This document shows positions 1 through 5,393 of a DNA stretch of 8,619 nt, one piece after another. The notes under the pieces were generated by a model. The model made no database searches. It worked only from the letters and a program-made list of their open reading frames with translations, and was not told where the DNA came from. The stretch is from the NCBI GenBank assembly GCA_031281925.1, contig JAITES010000194.1, positions 1 to 8,619 on the forward strand. The letters are read 5' to 3'. Both the position numbers and the translations under genes were made by a program. The stretch is from Treponema sp. Lineage in GTDB: Bacteria > Spirochaetota > Spirochaetia > Treponematales > Breznakiellaceae. Within the stretch, counting starts at the first letter, position 1, and each line of letters starts with the position of its first letter.

Positions 1-255
1 ATAACAACGACTTCGCCGTCAAAACCTCTATTTAGAGATATGCTGACATGCATCAGAAACGGCCTCGCCCATTGGGAAGAAGTCTACGGTCAATGGAACG
101 GAGCAAATAACGTTCAGTACGGCTTTGACAACGAGGGACATGTAACAGCCCTTATCATTGAAGGAACCATTAAAGATAACAGCGAGAAAATAGCCGTTGA
201 GTTCGATTTGACCCAAGGCAACCCCGTTCTTGAACTGGTTAAACTGATACGATAA
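1..255 (+). CDS. C-terminal part of a HEPN-like protein (5' end outside window)
   Basis: The frame is open from base 1 and ends at TAA 253-255, giving 84 visible residues. The first ATG (base 40) has no convincing ribosome binding site, so I read this as the 3' end of a longer gene. Near its start is the block CIRNGLAHW, in which R19-N20-x3-H24 fits the R-x4-6-H motif, with a polar residue after Arg, that marks HEPN RNase domains. These are common in toxins, abortive-infection proteins and CRISPR accessory nucleases. The tail after the motif (residues 30-84) alternates hydrophobic and polar residues as expected for beta strands, which resembles small stand-alone HEPN nucleases of the pEK499_p136 type. 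Seen: the motif and open frame. Inferred: family and RNase activity. The rest of the HEPN helical bundle would lie left of the window, so the assignment is moderate. Confidence 0.6.
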   Translation: MTTTSPSKPLFRDMLTCIRNGLAHWEEVYGQWNGANNVQYGFDNEGHVTALIIEGTIKDNSEKIAVEFDLTQGNPVLELVKLIR

Positions 256-337
256 GGATTGCAGGCCGCTCGCTCACAGGACAGACCGCCGTTTTCGTAG
301 TTAAGAACACCTTATTCCGCAGGGCTAATGTAGGGGC

Positions 338-388
338 GGGCGCCAGGCGCCAAATTTCCGTAGCGTCCTATAAACCGGACTACGCTAC
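338..388. repeat. Intergenic inverted repeats between two convergent genes
   Basis: In the 184-base gap between the HEPN-like gene and the VOC gene, GGCGC-CAG-GCGCC forms a short GC hairpin. It is followed at 360-388 by a perfect 7-bp inverted repeat GTAGCGT / ACGCTAC, with an inner TCC/GGA pairing. Neither is followed by a clear T-run on either strand, so these are not textbook intrinsic terminators. They sit where transcripts from both sides converge and may act as a bidirectional 3' end or be a small dispersed palindromic element. The rest of the gap (256-337 and 389-439) shows nothing recognisable. Confidence 0.4.
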
Positions 389-439
389 CTATCTACTTCT
401 TCGACCTCGCGGTAAATTTTTTCTTCACATTCCCTTCTT

Positions 440-898
440 TCACCGTTTCGGTTTGATGTTGAGATTCACCCCAAGCTTTGATTCACTGTCCACGATAGTC
501 CAGCTTGAACCGGGATATATGCCGACGGTACGCATTTGGTAGCCTTTCTGTTCAAGTTCTTCGATGATCGCGTCCCGTTTATCTCCCACTTCAAAGCCCA
601 GATGGTGAACCCCTTCGCCGTGCTTGTCCAGAAATTCCTGAAAGGTGCTCTCTCCTCCGGTGGGCTGGCTGAGTTCGATGACAAAGCCCCGCTCTTTTAC
701 ATCAATTACCGCCATCCTCATGCCGTAGGCCGCCTTTTTACCGCGGTAGCTAATATCCGTGTTGGGACCCGCGTCATGGATTTGAATTTCGGGAACAGGA
801 ATATTAAAGAGTTCTGCCCATTCCTTTGCCGCTTTTTCCACATCCCGCACAACCAGTGCGACCTGAATAAATCCGTTACTGTTTACCGGTGTTTTCAT
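440..898 (-). CDS. VOC (glyoxalase/epimerase fold) family protein
   Basis: This 152-residue protein has the paired beta-alpha-beta-beta-beta modules of the vicinal oxygen chelate superfamily and is the usual length for methylmalonyl-CoA epimerase or glyoxalase-like members. The opening IQVALVVRDVEKA matches the family start H-x-G-I-x-V-x-D-x-E-x-A, and GVHHLGFEV (residues 96-104) matches the second-module start. Putative metal ligands by position are Q12 (usually His), E75 in VIELSQP, H98 or H99, and N147 (usually Glu), so two of four differ from the epimerase set. I chose ATG 898 because AGGAG lies six bases before it; an in-frame TTG at 913 has no such site. It lies downstream of the polyol dehydrogenase on the same strand, with an intrinsic terminator in between, so it may need read-through. 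Substrate is unknown; a sugar-related role is only suggested by its neighbour. Confidence 0.85.
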   Translation of the reverse strand: MKTPVNSNGFIQVALVVRDVEKAAKEWAELFNIPVPEIQIHDAGPNTDISYRGKKAAYGMRMAVIDVKERGFVIELSQPTGGESTFQEFLDKHGEGVHHLGFEVGDKRDAIIEELEQKGYQMRTVGIYPGSSWTIVDSESKLGVNLNIKPKR

Positions 899-911
899 AT
901 TTAACTCCTGC

Positions 912-935
912 AAAAAAGCGGCCGTCTCGCCGCTT
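912..935 (-). terminator. Intrinsic terminator directly before the VOC ribosome binding site
   Basis: On the minus strand, AAGCGGC, a six-base loop GAGACG, and GCCGCTT form a perfect 7-bp stem that runs straight into a six-T tract. This is a textbook rho-independent terminator for the polyol dehydrogenase transcript. The T-tract ends only a few bases before the AGGAG of the VOC gene, which leaves no room for a promoter between them. The VOC gene must therefore depend on read-through or on anti-termination. Confidence 0.65.
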
Positions 936-947
936 ATGTAAATCGAA

Positions 948-968
948 AATTAACACGCAGTGTTAATT
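948..968. promoter_or_regulatory. Perfect 9-bp palindrome, candidate operator
   Basis: AATTAACAC and GTGTTAATT are exact inverted repeats separated by GCA. The symmetry and 21-bp size fit a dimeric repressor site, for example of the TetR or LacI type. On the minus strand it contains TTAACA, a one-mismatch -35 hexamer, but no good -10 follows at the right distance. It is AT-rich and followed by TTTT on the minus strand, so a second, weak terminator is an alternative reading. Confidence 0.45.
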
Positions 969-978
969 CTTATTCCTC

Positions 979-2025
979 TTATATCATCTTTATGACCGAC
1001 TTTACAATGTCGGCCTTGTTATGGACGCTCTGATCCATGGCGTTCTGAATATCCTTGAAATCGAACACGTTGGTAACAATATCCTTCACCCTGGTTTTTC
1101 CGCTGCTCACCGCGTCAATGGCCAGAGGATAGATGTGGCGGTAGCGGAAGATTGTCTTCATGCCTATCTCCTTGTCCAGTGCCATGCCGATGGGCAGGTT
1201 CATCTGTCCTGAAGGGCTGTAACCGACAAACACCAGCGTCCCTCCCTTTTTGAGGAAGCCGATGCCCTGGGAAGCGGCGATCTCACTGCCGGTGGTTTCA
1301 ATGACCAGATCGACGCCCTTGCCGCCTGTCAGATCTTTTACCGCCTCAAGCGGATCTTTTTCTTTGGAATTGATGACTACATTCGCCCCAAGCGCCTTTG
1401 CCTTCTCCAGGCGCTTCCCGACTACATCGGTAACATATACGGTGGAAACGCCCAATGCCTTCATCGCCAGCATGGACACAAGTCCGATGCAGCCTGAACC
1501 TGTTACAACCGCTGTCTGCCCCAGCTGTGCTCCTCCGGTTTTTGCCGCATGGAAACCGACTGCAAGCGGCTCTATCAGGGCCCCTTCCATGGTATCCATA
1601 TTGCCGGGCAGGCGGAAACAGAGATCCGCCTCGTGGGCCACATACTCGCAGAAAACCCCGTCTACCGGGGGAGTCGCAAAGAAGATCACATCCGGGCAGA
1701 GATTATAGCGCCCGCTGCGGCAGAATTCGCAGTGTCCACAGGTTTTTCCCGGCTCCAGCGCAACCTTGTCCCCGGCCTTGAGGTGCTTTACCGCGGAACC
1801 GGTTTCCACCACCACCCCTCCGGCCTCGTGGCCCAATACAAAAGGATACTGCACAATAAAGTTGCCGATGCGTCCGTGCTCGTAGTAGTGCAGATCCGAA
1901 CCGCAGACCCCTACGTATTCAAGTTTTACCAGAACCTCATCGCTTTTGGGCTGGGGGATCTCCCTTTCGGTGAATTCCAGCTTCCCCAATCCTGTCTGTA
2001 TAGCCACTTTCATTTTTCCCTGCAT
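979..2025 (-). CDS. Zinc-dependent medium-chain polyol dehydrogenase (sorbitol/xylitol/L-iditol dehydrogenase type)
   Basis: A full-length MDR-superfamily dehydrogenase (348 residues; sorbitol dehydrogenases are about 345-360). It oxidises a polyol or secondary alcohol to the ketose with NAD+ in the cytoplasm. The catalytic zinc site is complete: C41 in GVCGSD, H66-E67 in GHEAGG, and E152 in ALIEPLAV. The structural zinc lobe C96-x2-C99-x2-C102-x7-C110 is intact. The Rossmann motif GSGCIG starts at 176, and an Asp (D200 in YVTD) at the end of beta-2 favours NAD over NADP. The start at 2025 is preceded by GGAGG with six bases between; ATG 2037 lies upstream of this site and ATG 2013 is another possible start. 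It diverges from aroC and ends in a terminator before the VOC gene. The exact polyol cannot be read from sequence; sorbitol, xylitol and L-iditol are all possible. Confidence 0.9.
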   Translation of the reverse strand: MQGKMKVAIQTGLGKLEFTEREIPQPKSDEVLVKLEYVGVCGSDLHYYEHGRIGNFIVQYPFVLGHEAGGVVVETGSAVKHLKAGDKVALEPGKTCGHCEFCRSGRYNLCPDVIFFATPPVDGVFCEYVAHEADLCFRLPGNMDTMEGALIEPLAVGFHAAKTGGAQLGQTAVVTGSGCIGLVSMLAMKALGVSTVYVTDVVGKRLEKAKALGANVVINSKEKDPLEAVKDLTGGKGVDLVIETTGSEIAASQGIGFLKKGGTLVFVGYSPSGQMNLPIGMALDKEIGMKTIFRYRHIYPLAIDAVSSGKTRVKDIVTNVFDFKDIQNAMDQSVHNKADIVKSVIKMI

Positions 2026-2049
2026 ATAATCCTCCATTGGTAGATTCGC

Positions 2050-2078
2050 TTGTCCAGTTCATCATAGTATCCTATTAT
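2050..2078 (+). promoter_or_regulatory. Candidate sigma70-type promoter for aroC
   Basis: TTGTCC (2050-2055) and TATTAT (2073-2078) are separated by exactly 17 bases, with 4/6 and 5/6 matches to the consensus hexamers. Transcription would begin near 2085, giving a leader of about 30 bases before the aroC ATG at 2114. It overlaps the promoter-like sequence for the divergent dehydrogenase. Confidence 0.45.
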
Positions 2079-2092
2079 TCTCCTGTCTACAA
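2064..2092 (-). promoter_or_regulatory. Weak candidate promoter for the polyol dehydrogenase
   Basis: On the minus strand TTGTAG (2092-2087) and TACTAT (2069-2064) are 17 bases apart, with 3/6 and 4/6 consensus matches. The position fits a short leader before the start at 2025. It overlaps the candidate aroC promoter almost completely, so the two directions may compete for polymerase. The match is weak. Confidence 0.3.
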
Positions 2093-2113
2093 TAAAGCCG
2101 AAAAGGATTGAAC

Positions 2114-3244
2114 ATGGGTGGAAACAGTTTTGGCACTCTCTTTAGAGTCATGACCTTTGGTGAATCACACGGCCCGGCCCTGGGCTGCGTCATCGACGGC
2201 TGTCCCGCGGGGCTTCTCCTTGAGACTGAAGACATTGCCGCGGAACTCAGACGGAGGAGGCCTCTGGGAGGAGAGGGGGCCTCTACCGCACGGAACGAAG
2301 AAGACGAACCGGAGATCCTCTCGGGCATCTTCGAGGGCCGAAGCCTGGGAACTCCCATCGCCATCATCATACGAAACCGGGATCAGCGTTCAGGGGACTA
2401 TGATGAGTTGAGAGAAGTCTACCGTCCGGGGCATGCGGACTGGACATGGGAAGCCAAATTCGGGCGGCGGGATCACCGGGGGGGCGGCCGCAGTTCCGGG
2501 CGGGAAACCGCGGGACGGGTAGCGGCAGGCGCCGTGGCAAAAGTTTTCCTGAAGGCTTCAAATACCGGCATCCGTTCATGGGTCTCTTCCATTGCGGGTA
2601 TCGATATTCCGGGCCCGGAAAAACCGGGCTTTGATATTGAAGAGACCGAAAAAAATCCCTTCCGTGTAGCCCGCAGTGATTATGTCAAAGAGGTAAGGGA
2701 AAAAATAGAATCGCTGCGCGCTTCGGGCGACAGTGCGGGCGGCATTGTTACTGTCAGCGTTACGGGCCTTCCGCCGGGGCTGGGGGAGCCTGTCTTCGAT
2801 AAGGTCTCCGCACGGCTCGCCCAGGCCGCCCTTTCCCTGGGTGGATGCAAGGGTGTGGAATTCGGCAGCGGCTTTGCGGCGGCTTCCCTGACAGGTTCGC
2901 AAAACAACGACACGATCAGGGCAAGGCCTCTGGACGCGGAAGCCGGCTTTAAGAATTCACTCGAACAGAAAACAACGTTTTCTGCCTTTGATACAAACAA
3001 TGCGGGGGGAAGCCTGGGCGGCATCTCCACCGGAGAGGAGATACTGTTCAGGGCGGCCTTCAAACCCGTCGCCTCCATAGGGAAAATCCGGAAAACCGTG
3101 GATACTTCAGGCCGCCCAAGAGAGCTTTCCGTAAAAGGCCGCCATGACATCTGCATTGCTCCCCGCGCGGCGGCGGTACTCGAAGCCATGACGGCGCTGG
3201 TGCTGGCCGACCTTATCCTCCTCCGCCGTGCGGACAGGGTGTAA
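2114..3244 (+). CDS. aroC: Chorismate synthase
   Basis: Catalyses the last shikimate-pathway step, converting 5-enolpyruvylshikimate-3-phosphate to chorismate with reduced FMN. At 376 residues it is the normal bacterial length. The opening GGNSFGTLFRVMTFGESHG is the family N-terminus and carries the first conserved His (H19). RPGHADW carries the second (H108), and the signature RGGGRSSGRETAGR starts at about residue 122. GRHDICIAPRA near residue 342 is the C-terminal family motif. Small departures are RDHRGGG where RDYRGGG is usual, and SSGRET for SSARET; neither removes the catalytic His residues. I start at ATG 2114, seven bases after AAGG; the in-frame TTG at 2108 would sit almost on that site. 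It stands apart from other aro genes in this window. No clear terminator follows, so transcription may continue into the two small genes downstream. Confidence 0.97.
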   Translation: MGGNSFGTLFRVMTFGESHGPALGCVIDGCPAGLLLETEDIAAELRRRRPLGGEGASTARNEEDEPEILSGIFEGRSLGTPIAIIIRNRDQRSGDYDELREVYRPGHADWTWEAKFGRRDHRGGGRSSGRETAGRVAAGAVAKVFLKASNTGIRSWVSSIAGIDIPGPEKPGFDIEETEKNPFRVARSDYVKEVREKIESLRASGDSAGGIVTVSVTGLPPGLGEPVFDKVSARLAQAALSLGGCKGVEFGSGFAAASLTGSQNNDTIRARPLDAEAGFKNSLEQKTTFSAFDTNNAGGSLGGISTGEEILFRAAFKPVASIGKIRKTVDTSGRPRELSVKGRHDICIAPRAAAVLEAMTALVLADLILLRRADRV

Positions 3245-3314
3245 AATTTTCATTCCCGGTGATATTTTTAGGGAAGGTGACTCCTCTTTCGCCTGACACA
3301 TCAAATTTTTCCCC

Positions 3315-3343
3315 TTGCCTAAGCCCCAAAAATCTGATACATT
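3315..3343 (+). promoter_or_regulatory. Candidate promoter for the small basic protein and GNAT gene
   Basis: TTGCCT (3315-3320) and TACATT (3338-3343) are 17 bases apart, with a TG one base before the -10 as in extended -10 promoters. Each hexamer matches 4/6. Transcription would begin around 3350, leaving only about 13 bases before ATG 3363, just enough to include the GAGG site at 3352-3355. Confidence 0.3.
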
Positions 3344-3362
3344 CAATACACGAGGTAAAGAA

Positions 3363-3515
3363 ATGGCCGCCAAAGTCAAACCCGTACAGCCTACGGAGAA
3401 AAAAGACAAGAAAATCGCCCGTGAAGTCATAGAACAGATCCGTAAACCCATACCCGCATCGGTGTACAAGCGGCATGAAAAAAAATCCGCCTACATTGAC
3501 AAGTTTTTCAAATAG
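3363..3515 (+). CDS. Small basic protein, possible partner of the GNAT protein
   Basis: I do not recognise this 50-residue protein. It begins at ATG 3363, seven bases after GAGG (3352-3355). The first 20 residues are rich in Lys, Thr and Pro and probably flexible. Residues 17-28 (KIAREVIEQIRK) look helical, and the C-terminal block ASVYKRHEKKSAYIDKFFK is strongly basic with aromatic anchors. No ribbon-helix-helix DNA-binding domain is visible, which separates it from the usual DUF1778/TacA antitoxins. Its stop is six bases before the GNAT start, so the two are very likely translated from one mRNA. By analogy with GNAT toxin-antitoxin loci, its tail could occupy the partner's active site. That is inference from arrangement only. 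It could equally be an unrelated small basic protein. Confidence 0.6.
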   Translation: MAAKVKPVQPTEKKDKKIAREVIEQIRKPIPASVYKRHEKKSAYIDKFFK

Positions 3516-3521
3516 GCCCTT

Positions 3522-4103
3522 ATGCAGAGGGGAACCTTCGGTGCGGGCCCGCGTAAGGAATTTGCTAAAACCAGCCGCCCCGGTGAATTTAAACTGGAAC
3601 CCTTTACTCCCCAAAAATCCTGTAGCGGTTTTCAATGTGCGGTTGCCGAATACAACGATTATCTGGTAAATGACGCCCTGCGTTCCATGCATGACCATAT
3701 AGCCCTTACATGGCTCCTTACCGAGCGGTCTACCGGTAAAATCGCCGCCTATATGTCCCTTATTATGGACGCAATAAAATTGTCATTTACCGAGAAGGAA
3801 CTCCACAATCTCAACTATCCATTCAAAACCATACCGGCCATGAAAATCGCCAAGCTGGCGGTTGATCGTAGTTTTTCAGAAAAATACAAGGGTATTGGAA
3901 CTTTTATGATTGACAGTGCGGAGCACCTTGCATGGGCCTGTAATACGGCCTATTGCGCCGCCCGTTTCCTCACTGTAGATGCCGACATAGAGCATGATGA
4001 AGGAGTTCTGGCCTTTTACGAAAAAAACGGCTTTATCCTGAACTCCGAACTTTTCAACAAAAACCGCAAGACAATCTGCATGAGGAAGGATCTTTATTGT
4101 TAG
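3522..4103 (+). CDS. GNAT family N-acetyltransferase, TacT-like
   Basis: A 193-residue acetyltransferase that would transfer an acetyl group from acetyl-CoA to an amine. The N-terminal part (about 37-80) contains FQCAVAEYNDYLVNDAL and TWLLTE, then TGKIAAYMSL, which resembles the F-x-C-x4-L-N-D-F-L opening of TacT/AtaT-type toxins. The acetyl-CoA binding motif A is KLAVD then KYKGIG (121-126), with Lys at the usual Arg/Gln position. The C-terminal FYEKNGF (165-171) holds Y166, which corresponds to the catalytic Tyr of TacT-type enzymes. The first 35 residues are an extra, polar extension. The start at 3522 has only a weak AGG upstream and probably relies on translational coupling with the 50-residue gene. 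TacT-type toxins acetylate aminoacyl-tRNA, but an ordinary metabolic or protein acetyltransferase is not excluded. Confidence 0.85.
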   Translation: MQRGTFGAGPRKEFAKTSRPGEFKLEPFTPQKSCSGFQCAVAEYNDYLVNDALRSMHDHIALTWLLTERSTGKIAAYMSLIMDAIKLSFTEKELHNLNYPFKTIPAMKIAKLAVDRSFSEKYKGIGTFMIDSAEHLAWACNTAYCAARFLTVDADIEHDEGVLAFYEKNGFILNSELFNKNRKTICMRKDLYC

Positions 4104-4130
4104 GGGGAAATTATTTATGAAAAAAGAAAT

Positions 4131-4205
4131 TATAGTTGTCCACAATGTCATGTTGGTAGACTAAAATACGTCATTTCTTATAATTCTATTGTATAGTTGT
4201 CTACC
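4131..4205. repeat. Direct and inverted repeats in a convergent AT-rich gap
   Basis: The 97 bases between the GNAT gene and the minus-strand signalling operon contain TATAGTTGTC twice (4131-4140 and 4192-4201, start-to-start 61 bases). They also contain a perfect 7-bp inverted repeat GGTAGAC (4155-4161) / GTCTACC (4199-4205), whose stem extends imperfectly through ATAC/GTAT. The inverted repeat overlaps the stop of the DUF6941-like gene and could mark the 3' end for both strands, but no clean T-run follows it. The purpose of the direct repeat is unclear. Confidence 0.35.
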
Positions 4206-4587
4206 CTTTCCTCACATACAAAGGTATGGAGGACAGTTCCTTGTCGTCCATGTAGAGGACAAAGTTTATTACCCCGCTCTGCTTGAAGCGGAGATTGGTA
4301 ATGGTAAACACAAGGTGGCTCACCGCGGTTGCGTTCCCCACACCCTTGACATCCACATTACCGGAGATGTTTTCCATGGTCATTTCTCCGTCAAGATCCG
4401 TGGTTTCGATACGGAAACTGTGGCTTGAGAATTCCCAGAGATCGAAGCGTACACGGATCACCACGGAAAGCTGGGGATGCACGCAGGGGAAGTTCCGGGA
4501 AACGATGGTGTCGAAGGTGCCCACAACGGTCAGTTTGCCGCCGTTTTCCTGAGCAAAGTCGCAAAAGGTAAAAAGTTCTATTTTCAT
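4201..4587 (-). CDS. DUF6941-like small beta-rich protein
   Basis: A 128-residue protein of unknown function, last gene of the signalling operon. Its opening MKIELFTFCDFAQENGGKL, followed by VVGTFDTI, matches what I recall of the DUF6941 family, short bacterial proteins that begin with this pattern and are mostly beta strand. No signal peptide or membrane segment is visible, so it should be cytoplasmic. Residues 40-90 alternate hydrophobic and polar residues as in a beta sandwich, and the tail KELSSIPLYVRKG is typical of the same group. The ATG is nine bases after the stop of the Cache gene. The bases between (AGCTATATA) hold no Shine-Dalgarno sequence, so translation is probably coupled to that gene. 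The operon position hints at a link with the sensor or kinase, but nothing in the protein shows a signalling motif. Confidence 0.8.
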   Translation of the reverse strand: MKIELFTFCDFAQENGGKLTVVGTFDTIVSRNFPCVHPQLSVVIRVRFDLWEFSSHSFRIETTDLDGEMTMENISGNVDVKGVGNATAVSHLVFTITNLRFKQSGVINFVLYMDDKELSSIPLYVRKG

Positions 4588-4596
4588 ATATATAGC

Positions 4597-5346
4597 TCAG
4601 CTTTCTTTCTCGTACATTACAAGGCCGTTGATTCTTCGCAGGAGGCCGATATACACCACCGCGCCGGCGATTATGAACACGGCGACCACTCCCAGCTGCC
4701 AGAGTACCTGTAGCCTGATCCATTCGATGATGGGGTCGGCGTCAAGGTCGCAGCCGATGATCCCTATCACTTCTCCGTCATGGTTCCGGATGGGTGCGTA
4801 GGCCGAAATAACATTTCCCCACAGTTCCGTGTGATCGATGCCTCCCAGGAGGGAGGTTCCGGTTCGTACCGTCGTAAAGAATGTTTCCTCATAATCGGAA
4901 ACATCCTCGTCGGTGCCTATGGGCGAAAAATTTTCTTCATCATCCGGGGTGGAACTTCCGTCTATGATGTAGCGGTAAACCGTATCGGACATGGAGATCA
5001 TTGTGTACAGATACTGCACTCCGAATTCGTTTTTTATCTCCAGCATTCGTTTCTGGGTTTTAATATAATAATCGGAAGAGTCATCAAGGGTTACGGTAAG
5101 TTCCAGAAAATCATCAAGATCATCTCCCCCGATCAATTCTTCCACGCGATGCACGGGGGGCATGGCCAGCTGGGAACAGACATAACGGGTAACCGAGTTG
5201 ACCTGAAGCACCGAAGTGATGATAAAGACTCCGAATATTGCCACAAAGAAAAAGCCGAAAAAGAGGGTAAGGCGGAACTTCATAAAGGAAGAAGTCCGGG
5301 CCATATTGTCGTTGAGCTTTATACTTGCGCTAAATTCCATCGCCAT
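4597..5346 (-). CDS. Two-helix membrane protein with extracytoplasmic Cache/PDC-like sensor domain and no output domain
   Basis: A 249-residue protein with a short basic cytoplasmic head, a first membrane helix (about 25-47), an extracytoplasmic domain (about 48-212) and a second helix (about 213-236). The periplasmic part contains EFGVQYLYTM and YRYIIDG, then GNVISAYAPIRNHDGEVIG and IGCDLD (about 177-202), the strand pattern of Cache sensor domains of chemoreceptors and sensor kinases. After the second helix only about 13 residues remain, so there is no HAMP, kinase, cyclase or methyl-accepting region. I start at ATG 5346, which follows GGAG at a seven-base distance; a TTG-initiated extension to 5382 lacks support. 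The stop of the kinase lies 47 bases upstream. It may act as a separate ligand-binding subunit for that kinase. A truncated chemoreceptor is an alternative, but the frame is clean. Confidence 0.8.
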   Translation of the reverse strand: MAMEFSASIKLNDNMARTSSFMKFRLTLFFGFFFVAIFGVFIITSVLQVNSVTRYVCSQLAMPPVHRVEELIGGDDLDDFLELTVTLDDSSDYYIKTQKRMLEIKNEFGVQYLYTMISMSDTVYRYIIDGSSTPDDEENFSPIGTDEDVSDYEETFFTTVRTGTSLLGGIDHTELWGNVISAYAPIRNHDGEVIGIIGCDLDADPIIEWIRLQVLWQLGVVAVFIIAGAVVYIGLLRRINGLVMYEKES

Positions 5347-5393
5347 TGCTATTCTCCGTTTTACCCTTGCGTGCCGTTTCAAAAGCCGCAGAA

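Noticed and set aside
883..962. Minus-strand GTG frame across the terminator that could be a 26-residue leader peptide
   Set aside because: The Arg-rich codons over the hairpin are suggestive of attenuation, but there is no ribosome site at a usable distance from the GTG.
2680..3189. Minus-strand open frame inside aroC
   Set aside because: aroC is unambiguous on the plus strand, and the antisense frame has no family resemblance.
3213..3698. Minus-strand open frame rich in Phe and Gly
   Set aside because: It runs antisense to the 50-residue gene and the start of the GNAT gene. The composition is an artefact of A-rich codons on the other strand.
4117..4164. 15-codon open frame after the GNAT gene with a GGGGGA site
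   Set aside because: The ribosome-like site is good, but 15 codons with no recognisable pattern in an AT-rich gap is expected by chance.
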